Source: Rathayibacter sp. VKM Ac-2759 (GTDB lineage: Bacteria; Actinomycetota; Actinomycetes; Actinomycetales; Microbacteriaceae). Taken from it: a DNA stretch of 64,000 nucleotides. The stretch spans positions 1 through 64,000 of the forward strand of contig NZ_CP047177.1 of assembly GCF_009834225.1 (NCBI RefSeq), given 5' to 3'. This document shows positions 26,477-34,154 of the stretch, piece after piece. The translations under genes were made by a program, and so were the position numbers. The notes beneath the pieces are model-generated. The model made no database searches and was not told the DNA's origin. It worked only from the letters and a program-made list of their open reading frames with translations. Within the stretch, counting starts at the first letter, position 1. The number at the start of each line of letters is the position of its first letter.

Positions 26477-26803
26477 ATGGCAGACAAGAGAATCGACCCC
26501 GACACCGCAGCCGCCTCCGCACGCGAACTGCTCGAACGATCCGTCGAAGAACGGGTCGCAGCAGTGCGCTCCCTCGTCGCGGCGACCAACGACGTCGACA
26601 GCGCAGACCAGGCAGCGAAGGACGCACGCGACGCCCACAGCAAAGCGTGGGACGCGGCGCTAGCCTCCGGGTGGAGCGACAAGGAACTGCGCGCCACCGG
26701 AGCCCGCGCTCCCGGCACTATCGGCGCCGCTCCTCGCGCTCGACGGTCCACCCGACGTGCGACGGAGGAGACACCGGCTCCTGCACCCGAGCACAGCGAA
26801 TGA
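26477..26803 (+). CDS. Small helical protein divergent from the mob operon
   Basis: The 108-residue protein is acidic and helical over its first 70 residues (LLERSVEERVAAVRSLVAATNDVDSADQAAKDARDAH is the central part) and then has a basic Arg/Ala/Pro-rich tail. The GWSDKELRATG segment resembles a short DNA-binding helix-turn-helix but this is weak. Proteins of this shape often accompany actinobacterial mob genes, so a transfer or regulatory role is possible. The ATG at 26477 lies immediately beyond the candidate oriT. Confidence 0.65.
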   Translation: MADKRIDPDTAAASARELLERSVEERVAAVRSLVAATNDVDSADQAAKDARDAHSKAWDAALASGWSDKELRATGARAPGTIGAAPRARRSTRRATEETPAPAPEHSE

Positions 26804-26916
26804 TGCACGACCAAGCGCGCGCCTAGGCGCACGCGCTGCTCGCCTCGGCTTACCTGTGGCGCGTCCGTCACGTCCGGCCGTCCATCCGACGCGGCACTCT
26901 GGCCTCCGGAGCAAGA

Positions 26917-26973
26917 CCGTCAAGAGCGCTCCGCGTCCCCTTCGGGGATGACCCTCCGGGTCACACTTGACGG
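26917..26973. other. Three-way-junction-like inverted repeat structure
   Basis: The outer arms CCGTCAAG (26917-26924) and CTTGACGG (26966-26973) are perfectly complementary and enclose two hairpins, TCCCC-TTC-GGGGA and GACCC-TCC-GGGTC. Such a cloverleaf could act as a terminator, a single-strand origin or a transcribed structured RNA. It lies in the 250-bp gap between the small + strand gene and the HEPN gene end. Confidence 0.6.
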
Positions 26974-27053
26974 CCTCGCTCCTCCGGCCGACGCTCTGCT
27001 TATCGGATGGATGGCCTCGCTCTAAGGGCTTCCTGGCTCAGCACGAACGATGC

Positions 27054-28055
27054 TCAGTCGGGCGTTCCCCAGAGGCGCGAGTCGGAGTCACTGACGTACT
27101 CGAACTGGTCAGAGCGGATGACCTCCCGCGCCTCCACGACGACAAGCTCACCCTGCGAGCCGTCGAGTGCCAGGCCGCAGACCGGGCACTCGAAAGCGAG
27201 CGGGATTAGGTCGATCGGAACAGCAGTGCTCACCCCGTGCATCTCCTCTCGCGTCGGCTTCGCTTCCTGCCATCGCAGCTCCCGCTCGCACGTCAACCAG
27301 CCGGACCGACCGCACGCCGGGCAGTCGCAGTCCAGGCGCTCCAGGTCCATTCCGAAGAAGTCGAACTCAGACAGTCGCCTCTCCAGCAAGCGCAAGGTGC
27401 TCTCCCGGTTCGACTCATCGAAGCCGTCGATCAGCTCCAGATAGGCGAGCCGCGCTCGGGCGATCTTGCTCGCGACCCGCGCGCGCGACCGGTCCTCCTT
27501 CTCGAGCTCCAACGCCTTCGCGATGGGCAGCCATTGCGCGGACCAGAATTCCTCTTTGGACGTGTCGAGAAGCGGAAGAAGTACGCCGACGACGCGCACG
27601 AGGTCCTGCGCGAACGTCTCCACGACAGCGCGATTCACCAGGCCCATGTGCGCGGCCGCGTTTCGCCCCGCGACGAGCGCTTTCGCATCCGTGTCGACCC
27701 TGGCTACGACCGGCTGCGCGAGGACGAGGAGCTTCATCGCTTCCGTGTAACTGATCGTGCGCAGCTCGGTGACCGACAGTGGCGGCGATAGGGCGACACC
27801 CGCCAGCGTCAAGACCGACTGAGCGTGTGTACGGTCCGCGAGTAGTGACGGATGGATCCGAGCGACCGCCGCCTTCACCAGATGCTCAACTACCGAGCCC
27901 GCGTCGAAGAGGCGCTGCAACAGCTCGCGCGGCTCGTCGGTCGTATAGCCCGTCAGCACTTCCCTCGCTGCGTCCTGCGCCGTCACCAGAAGATGCGCCG
28001 ATAGGCGCTCCGGCATGATGCTCGCTGCCGGCCGCGGCGTCTCGGGCATGCTCAC
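27054..28055 (-). CDS. HEPN-like protein with a zinc ribbon
   Basis: The 333-residue protein is helical in its first two thirds and contains AGRNAAAHMGL around residue 130, matching the R-N-x3-H catalytic motif of HEPN ribonucleases. A paired-cysteine module follows (CDCPACGRSGWLTC and later FECPVCGLAL), consistent with a zinc ribbon. HEPN domains occur in toxins, abortive-infection and other defence proteins. It is translationally coupled to the upstream serine recombinase: ATG 28055 overlaps the recombinase stop as ATGA. The fold assignment rests on the motif and helical character only. Confidence 0.6.
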   Translation of the reverse strand: MSMPETPRPAASIMPERLSAHLLVTAQDAAREVLTGYTTDEPRELLQRLFDAGSVVEHLVKAAVARIHPSLLADRTHAQSVLTLAGVALSPPLSVTELRTISYTEAMKLLVLAQPVVARVDTDAKALVAGRNAAAHMGLVNRAVVETFAQDLVRVVGVLLPLLDTSKEEFWSAQWLPIAKALELEKEDRSRARVASKIARARLAYLELIDGFDESNRESTLRLLERRLSEFDFFGMDLERLDCDCPACGRSGWLTCERELRWQEAKPTREEMHGVSTAVPIDLIPLAFECPVCGLALDGSQGELVVVEAREVIRSDQFEYVSDSDSRLWGTPD

Positions 28056-28678
28056 GCCGGGGTCTCCCGGGGCAGGGGCAACGTCACGTCCACGGACCGG
28101 GCGTCAGCGATAGCCGCGCGCTGCACTGCCCGATACACGGTGGAGCGAGCCACCGTGAACTGCTCGGCAAGCTCCGCGATCGAGTAGTTCCCCGACCGGT
28201 ACTCCGCGACCATGTGCGCTTCGATCTTCGGGCTCAGCTTGGGCTTCTTGCCGCGCAGTCGACCCTTCGCCTTCGCGACCTTCATCCCCTCGCGCGTGCG
28301 GGCGCGGATCAAGTCGCCCTCGAACTCCGCGATCATCGCGAGCACGTTGAACAGCAGCCGGCCCACCGGGTCGAGCGGGTCGTGCAGCGATCCGCCGATG
28401 CACAGCCGCACTCCCCTGCGCGTCAGCTCATCCACGATGTCGCGAGCGTCCGTGATCGAGCGCGCGAGCCGGTCGAGCTTCGTCACGAATAACGTCGAGC
28501 CTTCATCGCACGCCTCCAGCGCTTTGCCCAGCGCCGGGCGGTCGCGATTTGCTCCGGTGAGGCCGGCGTCGACATAGATCCGCTCCGCCGGCACACCCGC
28601 TGCGAGCAGCGCGTCGCGCTGCGCCTGCACGTCTTGCTTGTCCGTCGAGACGCGGGCATATCCCACCAGTTCAGCCAT
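28052..28678 (-). CDS. Serine recombinase (resolvase/invertase family)
   Basis: The 208-residue protein starts MAELVGYARVSTDKQD, where the Ser of RVST is the nucleophile, and continues with LTGANRDRPALGKAL, LFVTKLDRLARS (conserved Arg pair) and the E-helix MIAEFEGDLIRARTREGM. The C-terminal helix-turn-helix reads NYSIAELAEQFTVARSTVYRAV. Length and architecture match Tn3-type resolvases and Hin-type invertases. It is upstream of and overlaps the HEPN gene by four bases. It differs clearly from the TniR-type recombinase at 31012. Confidence 0.9.
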   Translation of the reverse strand: MAELVGYARVSTDKQDVQAQRDALLAAGVPAERIYVDAGLTGANRDRPALGKALEACDEGSTLFVTKLDRLARSITDARDIVDELTRRGVRLCIGGSLHDPLDPVGRLLFNVLAMIAEFEGDLIRARTREGMKVAKAKGRLRGKKPKLSPKIEAHMVAEYRSGNYSIAELAEQFTVARSTVYRAVQRAAIADARSVDVTLPLPRETPA

Positions 28679-28813
28679 CCGCTCAGTGTCGCAGTCAGCA
28701 CCCCCTCACCGGACATTTCACCGGGCGGGTCTTACGGGACGACTCCCACCGCGAGAAATCGTGTGGAGTTGCTCGCTTGATGGCGGTGTTCTGTGATCGC
28801 CCGATGGCGCCGG

Positions 28814-29623
28814 TCAGCTCCCGATGACGAGGACGCTGGCGGCCGCTTCGATGACGTCGTCGGTGATCGTCTCGAGTTCGTTGATCTTGAGCACGCGGCT
28901 GATCTGAGGGAACAGGCGCTCGAGGAGGCGGAAGTTCCCGCGGGTGATCCGTTCGATGGCTGCGACGGCTTGGGCGTCGGTGAAGTCGTCGGGGTTGAGG
29001 GTGCGTCCGAGGCGCTTCCAGTGTCGGTCGAGGACGAAGAGGAGTTCCTCGTGGCCGAGGGCTCGGTAGCGGTGGGAGAAGCCGAGGCGGCTGTAGAGCT
29101 GGGGGTAGTGACGGAAGCGCTGGTCGATGCCGGGCATGCCGATCAGGATCATCGCGAGGTGGGTGCGGTCGTGTTCGTCGCGGAGCAGCTCGAGCGCGGT
29201 GGGCGTGAGCCGCTCGGCTTCGTCGACGATGAGCATCTCGACCCACCGCGTGGTGTCGCCGTTGTGCACGCCGGCGACCTTCCCGATGGTGCGGAGGTGT
29301 TCATCGATGCAGATGCCGAGGTGGGCCTGCCACTTTCCGATCTCTCGCATGAGGTCCTTGGGTCGCGGCAGCACCTCGGGTGTGTAGAAGACGGTGCGGG
29401 AGCGATGCGCGAGCGCGTTGTGTTTTGCGTCGTCCTCGCCGCGCGGGCCCCACGCGGTGAGGTAGGGCTCGAGGGTGTCCCAGTTCGCGTAGCGGCGGGC
29501 GGAGTTGGTCTTGCCGACGCCGGCGTCGCCGTGGCAGATGCCGATGGTGCGCTCCTTCTTCACCGCGTTCGCGAACTCGGCGAACCGGCGGTGTTCCTTG
29601 GTGACGATGAAGCTCTGGCTCAT
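28814..29623 (-). CDS. tniB: Transposition AAA+ ATPase TniB
   Basis: The 269-residue ATPase would choose target DNA and activate the transposase. Walker A is GDAGVGKT at residues 32-39; Walker B is MLIVDEAERL; a sensor-like MILIGMPGID and the RLGFSHRYRAL arginine region follow, as in TniB/TnsC/MuB-related ATPases. ATG 29623 shares one base with the tniA stop (TGATG), so the two are translationally coupled. Long upstream open frame in the same frame is only a shadow of tniA. Confidence 0.9.
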   Translation of the reverse strand: MSQSFIVTKEHRRFAEFANAVKKERTIGICHGDAGVGKTNSARRYANWDTLEPYLTAWGPRGEDDAKHNALAHRSRTVFYTPEVLPRPKDLMREIGKWQAHLGICIDEHLRTIGKVAGVHNGDTTRWVEMLIVDEAERLTPTALELLRDEHDRTHLAMILIGMPGIDQRFRHYPQLYSRLGFSHRYRALGHEELLFVLDRHWKRLGRTLNPDDFTDAQAVAAIERITRGNFRLLERLFPQISRVLKINELETITDDVIEAAASVLVIGS

Positions 29624-31005
29624 CACTCCTCCTCGTAGGTGCGGAGTCGTTTCTTGCGCGGGGTGGGGTCCGCGAGGCGGGGTTCTTCGCGGTGGGCGAC
29701 GGTGGGGATGCGGTCGTTGATGGTGCGGCGGAGTTCGTGGCGGCGGGCGCGGCGGGCGGCTTCGATGTCGCGGAGGCTGAGGCGGATGTTGGGGTGGGCT
29801 TCGTCGACGGCGACGCAGATGAAGGTGTCGTGGTCGTAGACGCGGATCTCGGAGACGTCGCGGGGGTCGTAGCGGATGGTGATCGTGTGTCCGACGAACG
29901 GGGCGAGGGTGGGCGCGAGGTAGCGCTGACCCTGGAAGTGGATTCCGTCTCGTTGCACGGTCCGATGCGTGGGCACGGTGAGCAGCAGGCCGTCGAGCTC
30001 GTCGAGGGTGTCGGGCATGCGGGGTATCCAGCCGTCCGCGACCCATGCGTCGCGCGGGGAAACACCGAGCTCCTGGTGGGTGCGCTGGTTGTAGGTGGCG
30101 ATGAAGGCGCCGATTGCCCGGTCCACGCCCGGAAGATCGAGCACGGGCTGCGGGCTGCGGTTCCCGGGGCCGAGGTGGCCGGGGAGGGTCGGGAGGACTT
30201 CGGTGTTGATGGTGCCGAAGAAGCGCTCGATCTTGCCGCGCCCCTGAGGCCGGCCGACGGTGGAGAAGATGAGCCGGAGGTGCAGCTCGACGGCGGTGCG
30301 TTCGAGGTGGTGGCTGGTGAAGTCGGAGCCGTGATCGACGTGCAGCACGTCAGGGATCCCACACATCGCCCACGCGGGGTCGGTCTTCCGCCAGATCGCC
30401 TGGCGCAGCGCGAGGGCGGTGTTCAGCGACGAGGGTGCTCCGGTGAAGACCATGTAGCCGCAGATCGCGCGGGAGTGATCGTCCATCACGGTGGTCAGCC
30501 AGGGGCGGTCGGGCTTCCCGTTCGCGCCGACGATGAGGATGTCGAGTTCGGTGTGGTCGGCCTGCCAGATCTGGTTCGGCCGCTCCGCCCGGCGGCGGAA
30601 CACCAGCTCGTGCCGGTCGCGGTAGGAAGCAGGACCCTCCAACGCAAGGGTGACGAGCGCCGGGTCGAGGGCCTGCACGATCCCTCGGACGGTCGCGTAG
30701 CTCGGCACCGGCCTGCTGTCGCGCAGGCACTCCTCGACGGTGAGGCGATGCAACGTCGCGATCGACGGACGAGGCCGGGTCAGGGCGAGCCGCTCGATGG
30801 CGGCGACGGTCGCCGGATCCGTGCGCCGACCGCCCTTGTCTGTCCTCGCAGCGTCGTCGAGCCCGGCGAGCCCGTCCCTCTTATAGAGCTGATGCCAGCG
30901 CTGCAGCGTCCGCGTGCCGATGCCGCTCTCGCGGGCGAGGGCCGCGAGGGGGACCTGATCTTCGACGTGAAGTCGAAGGATCCGCCACCGCTCGAGGCCG
31001 TCCAT
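29623..31005 (-). CDS. tniA: DDE transposase TniA (TnsB/Mu-like)
   Basis: The 460-residue protein has an N-terminal helix-turn-helix (IGTRTLQRWHQLYKRDGLAGL) and an integrase-core domain. The catalytic triad is readable: Asp in QADHTELDILI, Asp in VLHVDHGSDFTS and Glu in GRGKIERFFGT. A Mu-transposase-like C-terminal beta-barrel follows (IHFQGQRYLAP then GHTITIRYDPRDVSEIRVYD). Length is somewhat shorter than the roughly 550 residues of classical TniA. It sits between tniR and tniB in one transcription unit. Confidence 0.92.
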   Translation of the reverse strand: MDGLERWRILRLHVEDQVPLAALARESGIGTRTLQRWHQLYKRDGLAGLDDAARTDKGGRRTDPATVAAIERLALTRPRPSIATLHRLTVEECLRDSRPVPSYATVRGIVQALDPALVTLALEGPASYRDRHELVFRRRAERPNQIWQADHTELDILIVGANGKPDRPWLTTVMDDHSRAICGYMVFTGAPSSLNTALALRQAIWRKTDPAWAMCGIPDVLHVDHGSDFTSHHLERTAVELHLRLIFSTVGRPQGRGKIERFFGTINTEVLPTLPGHLGPGNRSPQPVLDLPGVDRAIGAFIATYNQRTHQELGVSPRDAWVADGWIPRMPDTLDELDGLLLTVPTHRTVQRDGIHFQGQRYLAPTLAPFVGHTITIRYDPRDVSEIRVYDHDTFICVAVDEAHPNIRLSLRDIEAARRARRHELRRTINDRIPTVAHREEPRLADPTPRKKRLRTYEEE

Positions 31006-31011
31006 CAGTCG

Positions 31012-31632
31012 CTACATCGCTGCACTCTCGCGGGCTGCGTGAGCCTGCTGGTGGCGATAGAGAGTCGCGCGACTCCACCCGACGAGACGAGCAGCGTCCT
31101 CAGCGGTGCGACCGCGCGCTCGCGCATCTGCGGCGATCGCGAGCTTGTCCGCGATCACGACCGGATCCGACAGAGGCCGACCGAACCGGGTGCCGTTCGC
31201 GCGGGCGGCGGCGATGCCGGCGTTGACCCGTTCCACGATGAGTTCTCGCTCGTACTCCGCGAGCGTGGCGAGCATGTTCAACATCAGCCGGCCCGTCGAC
31301 GTCGACGGATCGATGCCGTCCGAGATCGAGCGGACCTGCACACCGCGCTCGCGCAGCAGGTTCACCGTGTTCAGCACGTCGATCAGGGAGCGGCCGAGAC
31401 GATCGACTCGCCACACGACCACGGTGTCCCCGTCCTCGGCATACTCGAGGAGCTTCTTCATCCCGGTCCGCTCGATCGCGGTCTTGCTCCCCGAGGTGAC
31501 GTCCGCGAAGACGTCGCGCTTCTGCACGCCGGCGGCGACGAGCGCGTCGAGCTGCAGCTGCGCGTCCTGACTCGACGTACTCACACGCGTATAACCCAGA
31601 AGCCTCACGACGTCATTCTGGCTCGGAAACAC
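31012..31632 (-). CDS. tniR: Serine resolvase TniR
   Basis: The 206-residue resolvase separates transposition cointegrates. It carries LLGYTRVSTSSQDAQLQLDALV with the nucleophilic Ser, VVWRVDRLGRSLID, the MLATLAEYERELIVERVNAG E-helix, and the C-terminal helix-turn-helix GRTAEDAARLVGWSRATLYRH. GTG 31632 opens the frame; GTG 31608, just before LLGYTRVS, is the other possible start. It precedes tniA by six bases. Confidence 0.9.
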   Translation of the reverse strand: MFPSQNDVVRLLGYTRVSTSSQDAQLQLDALVAAGVQKRDVFADVTSGSKTAIERTGMKKLLEYAEDGDTVVVWRVDRLGRSLIDVLNTVNLLRERGVQVRSISDGIDPSTSTGRLMLNMLATLAEYERELIVERVNAGIAAARANGTRFGRPLSDPVVIADKLAIAADARARGRTAEDAARLVGWSRATLYRHQQAHAARESAAM

Positions 31633-32047
31633 CCTCTGCGACCCCTTCTGAGACGAAACGCGGCAAGACGGCTTTCCGAGACAGACTCGCGCCCGAGATC
31701 TCGGCTCTAGCGAACCTCGAGTCGCATCTTGATTAGGCGTCTCGAAAAGCTACTGATTTTCTATACACGCTGGTCGAGATCAACCTCAAGCTCTACCCGA
31801 GCAAGCTGGACGGGCGTGACCTGACGTGCGGCTGCACTCAGCAAGGTGAGATCGCACATACCTGCTGTCGCGCTCCGCAGTTTCTGGCCTGCAGAGTCCG
31901 CGCCGGCATACCCGCCTCCACTGACGCCAGCCGGCGTGTCTGTCGACGTCGCACGCGCTCGCACGCCAGCGCAAGGGCCTGCCCTGCGGCTCGCTGACGC
32001 TCGTACCGTAAGAGACAAGGACGGGCGAAGAAGGGCGCTAGAACACG
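31633..32047. other. 415-bp region containing the right end of the Tn402-like unit
   Basis: No gene is supported. The part nearest tniR has several related GAGAC motifs (TTCTGAGACGAAA, TTCCGAGACAGAC and, inverted, GCGTCTCGAAAAGC), which may be transposase or resolvase binding sites. Past about 31770 both strands show open stretches without recognisable domains. Confidence 0.4.
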
Positions 32048-32308
32048 ATGAGACCACTGCAGTTGACCATCTGGCACCGCCATTTCCTCCTTCCCGCCGA
32101 GACGGACCTCGAGCAGCTCACTGAACGAATCCAGGAAGCCGTTCGCCTCGGCGGCGCGATGATCGAGTTGCCCGGGCTGCCCCCGACCTCTGTGCTGATC
32201 TCCCCGGCGACACCGATATTCATCGAGCGTCTCGCAACAAACGAAGACTCCGTCCTCTACCCCGCCGTAGACGACTTCCCCGAAGCACCCGACTACAACG
32301 GATTCTGA
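32048..32308 (+). CDS. Small protein of unknown function
   Basis: The 86-residue protein has an amphipathic helix (LEQLTERIQEAVRLGGAMIEL) and a Pro-rich centre (PGLPPTSVLISPATPIF), and ends in an acidic tail. No signal peptide or membrane segment is present. It is followed after 15 bp by the ANTAR-like gene and may share its transcript. I do not recognise the family. Confidence 0.6.
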   Translation: MRPLQLTIWHRHFLLPAETDLEQLTERIQEAVRLGGAMIELPGLPPTSVLISPATPIFIERLATNEDSVLYPAVDDFPEAPDYNGF

Positions 32309-32323
32309 TCCAACGCAACGAAG

Positions 32324-32566
32324 ATGCGTTCAGTGGATAGCCGCAACGGCGATGAGGGGCCGGAGTTCGCGATCATCGCCGGACAGATGTCCGCGCACGA
32401 CGCTCTCGTGCATCAGGCGAGCGGTTTCATCGGCGCCGCCCTTGGTCTGCACCCGACTGATGCTCTGACGGTCCTCACGCGAGAAGCGCAGCGCCTCGAC
32501 GTCGAGCTCCGCGTCCTCGCCGTCGACATCTTGGAGAGACGCCGCCCCCTGCCCACGGTGGAGTGA
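32324..32566 (+). CDS. ANTAR-like single-domain protein
   Basis: The 80-residue protein matches the ANTAR RNA-binding pattern in its last 55 residues: HQASGFIGAALGLHPTDALTVLTREAQRLDVELRVLAVDILERR, a three-helix layout with conserved Ala/Gly/Leu positions (written here only in part as evidence: QASGFIGAALGL, DALTVLTREAQ, LAVDILERR). ANTAR proteins bind paired hairpins in nascent RNA and prevent termination, usually with a GAF sensor domain; no sensor domain is present here. A decayed second copy lies at 33465-33607. Confidence 0.6.
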   Translation: MRSVDSRNGDEGPEFAIIAGQMSAHDALVHQASGFIGAALGLHPTDALTVLTREAQRLDVELRVLAVDILERRRPLPTVE

Positions 32567-33123
32567 ACGAGACCACAAGTCGTTTCGTTGCTAGTCTGAC
32601 ACCCCCGGTCGGCCGCAGTCTCGGACGAAGCGCCCGAATCGTGTAGCCCGATCATCTCACCCAAAAGGGGACTTAGTTAGCCTTTCTAGTGAATCTAGGC
32701 TGCAACCGGCTCGATCGGTCATCCCTGTGCACTGGTCGTCTGACGCTTGGGAGCGAGTGGGACCAAGCGGCAGCGAGGGGTGCACCGACCCGAACGATGC
32801 ACCCCTCGCTGCGATCGTGACACTACGAGAGCGGCAACCCCCGGTGTGCGTCATCAGCTTCAGAGCATCATCCGGAGGCGGCGGACTGGACCGCAACACC
32901 AGCAGCGCTCCAGGTGGCGTTTCTAACCTTCGCTTGGCCGCCGCGAACTGCCAAGCGTTGAATTCGCCCGGCGGCCGTACCGCGCGCAGGATGCTCTTGG
33001 GTTCGACAAGGTCAAGCAGCATCCTGATCGATAGGAGAGGGGCTGCGCTCGGGTGAGGAGTCCTCTCTGGTCAGCGTGATTCGTCGTCGCAGTGCCAGGA
33101 TCAAAGGGATTCGAAGGAGAGCC
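32567..33123. other. 557-bp stretch without a supported gene
   Basis: Opposed frames at 32727-33056 (+) and 32657-33022 (-) overlap fully, and neither shows a known domain. The stretch includes two inverted copies of AGCGAGGGGTGCA/TGCACCCCTCGCT around 32772-32812 that can form a long hairpin, possibly a terminator. The promoter of the YCII gene should lie just before 33124. Confidence 0.4.
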
Positions 33124-33453
33124 ATGCGCTACATGCTGTTCATCTGCAACGACCCCACTGGGGAGCCCTACGACGCCGAGCACGACGATGTCGGCGAGTG
33201 GGTCGAGGCGCTGCAAGCATCCGGCTCGTATGTGCTCGGTGATCGGTTGCGACCAGCCGAGGACGCCAAAACCGTGCGCGTGCGCGGAGGGGAACGCATC
33301 GTCGTCGACGGGCCGTCCAAGGACAGTTCCGGGCAGGTGGCCGGTTTCGACATCGTGGAGGCTGATGATCTCGATGCGGCGGTCGCGATTGCCTCTGAGC
33401 ATCCGATGGCGCGTTTCGGGCTCGTCGAAGTGCGACCGGTCTGGCCCTTCTAG
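33124..33453 (+). CDS. YCII/DGPF-domain protein
   Basis: The 109-residue protein begins MRYMLFICNDPTGEP and contains the DGPSKDSSGQVAGFDIVEADDLDAAV block, a variant of the DGPF motif, and ends with ARFGLVEVRPVWPF. These are the hallmarks of the YCII-related/DGPF family, small ferredoxin-like proteins often linked to ECF sigma factors. No sigma gene is adjacent. The in-frame upstream extension to 33076 is Arg-rich and less likely. Confidence 0.88.
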   Translation: MRYMLFICNDPTGEPYDAEHDDVGEWVEALQASGSYVLGDRLRPAEDAKTVRVRGGERIVVDGPSKDSSGQVAGFDIVEADDLDAAVAIASEHPMARFGLVEVRPVWPF

Positions 33454-33464
33454 AAGGGCGCCTG

Positions 33465-33607
33465 GCGGCGCCGACGTCGGCCGAGGCCTCGCGTCCGCTG
33501 ACGCTCCGCGGATCCTCCAGCAGAAGGCGCAGTGACCTGAAACCGACCTATGCGTCCTCGCCGTAGACATTCTGGAACGCCGTCACCTCTTGCCAGACGT
33601 CGAGTAG
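33465..33607 (+). pseudogene. Decayed copy of the ANTAR-like gene
   Basis: Read in frame from about 33465, the translation aligns with the ANTAR-like protein at 32324: ADAPRILQQKAQ then a TGA stop, then DLCVLAVDILERRHLLPDVE, against TDALTVLTREAQ and ELRVLAVDILERRRPLPTVE. The start and first half are lost and the internal stop replaces an Arg codon. It directly follows the YCII gene. Confidence 0.7.
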
Positions 33608-33691
33608 TGGCCGCGAAAGTATCCAGCCGCAGGTGCGACGCGGTGTTCCCCACGAATACGAGGACCAGACAGGGGTGTCCGGTCCGGTGTG

Positions 33692-34003
33692 TCAGGCGAG
33701 GGTGAGGAAGAGCTTCTCGAGCTCTTCCACGGTGAGCTTGCGCGGAGGGGCGTCAGCCATGTCGTCGTCAGAGTCCGCGTCGTCGGTGATGAGGCACTGA
33801 CGCATGGCGGTGGAGATGATGGCGAAGCCGGCCCGATCCAGGGCGCTGGAGACGGCGGAGAGTTGGGTGACGACGTCGCGGCAGTCGCCGCCGTTCTCGA
33901 CCGCGCTGATCACGGCGGTGAGCTGTCCTTGGGCGCGCTTGAGGCGGTTCGCGATCTTCCGGATGGCGTCCGTGTCGTGGAGTTGGCCAGCGGTGTCGGT
34001 CAT
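33692..34003 (-). CDS. cstR: CstR-like persulfide-sensing repressor (CsoR family)
   Basis: The 103-residue protein is an all-helical CsoR-family repressor, with RKIANRLKRAQGQLTAVISAVE at the start of the core. The two sensing cysteines are C41 and C70, 29 residues apart as in the family. The His found four residues before the second Cys in copper sensors is Ala66 here, so Cu(I) sensing is unlikely and a CstR-type persulfide sensor is inferred. The neighbouring genes (TauE, rhodaneses, persulfide dioxygenase) agree. An operator-like palindrome lies 80 bp upstream, giving probable autoregulation. Confidence 0.88.
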   Translation of the reverse strand: MTDTAGQLHDTDAIRKIANRLKRAQGQLTAVISAVENGGDCRDVVTQLSAVSSALDRAGFAIISTAMRQCLITDDADSDDDMADAPPRKLTVEELEKLFLTLA

Positions 34004-34083
34004 GCTCGTCCTTCCTGTTCGCGGCGCAAGGTGCGCATCGAGTGCTCTGTGGCTGCGGGTGCGCGATAGCTTCCGGATCAGAG

Positions 34084-34097
34084 TACCCCTGGGGGTA
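34084..34097. promoter_or_regulatory. CstR/CsoR-type operator upstream of cstR
   Basis: TACCCCTGGGGGTA is a near-perfect palindrome of the CsoR/CstR operator type. It sits between the cstR start (34003) and the end of the TauE gene (34155), where it would control cstR. Confidence 0.8.
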
Positions 34098-34154
34098 TCG
34101 GTGTGGAGGCTGTGGTGCGATTCTCGATCGCTTGGCCGGCCCGTTGCGAGAGCG

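Larger units (their letters stand above)
28686..31770 (-). mobile_element. Tn402/Tn5053-like transposition unit (tniR-tniA-tniB)
   Basis: Three adjacent minus-strand genes form the core of a Tn402/Tn5053-type transposon: serine resolvase, DDE transposase and AAA ATPase. No tniQ was found. Candidate outer ends beginning TGT are TGTCGCAGTCAGCAC at 28686 and, on the opposite strand, TGTATAGAAAATCAGTAGC ending at 31770, with further GAGAC-containing motifs inside the right end (around 31650-31745). The exact ends are tentative and no target duplication was seen. Confidence 0.55.

Noticed and set aside
25821..26627. Long N-terminal extension of the relaxase frame
   Set aside because: It overlaps mobC completely in another frame, while the GTGA overlap at 25817-25820 gives a clear relaxase start.
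29692..31710. 672-codon plus-strand open frame over tniA and tniR
   Set aside because: It is antisense to two well-supported transposition genes and has a low-complexity translation.
32657..33056. Opposed frames in the gap before the YCII gene
   Set aside because: The two overlap fully and neither has a ribosome binding site or known motif.
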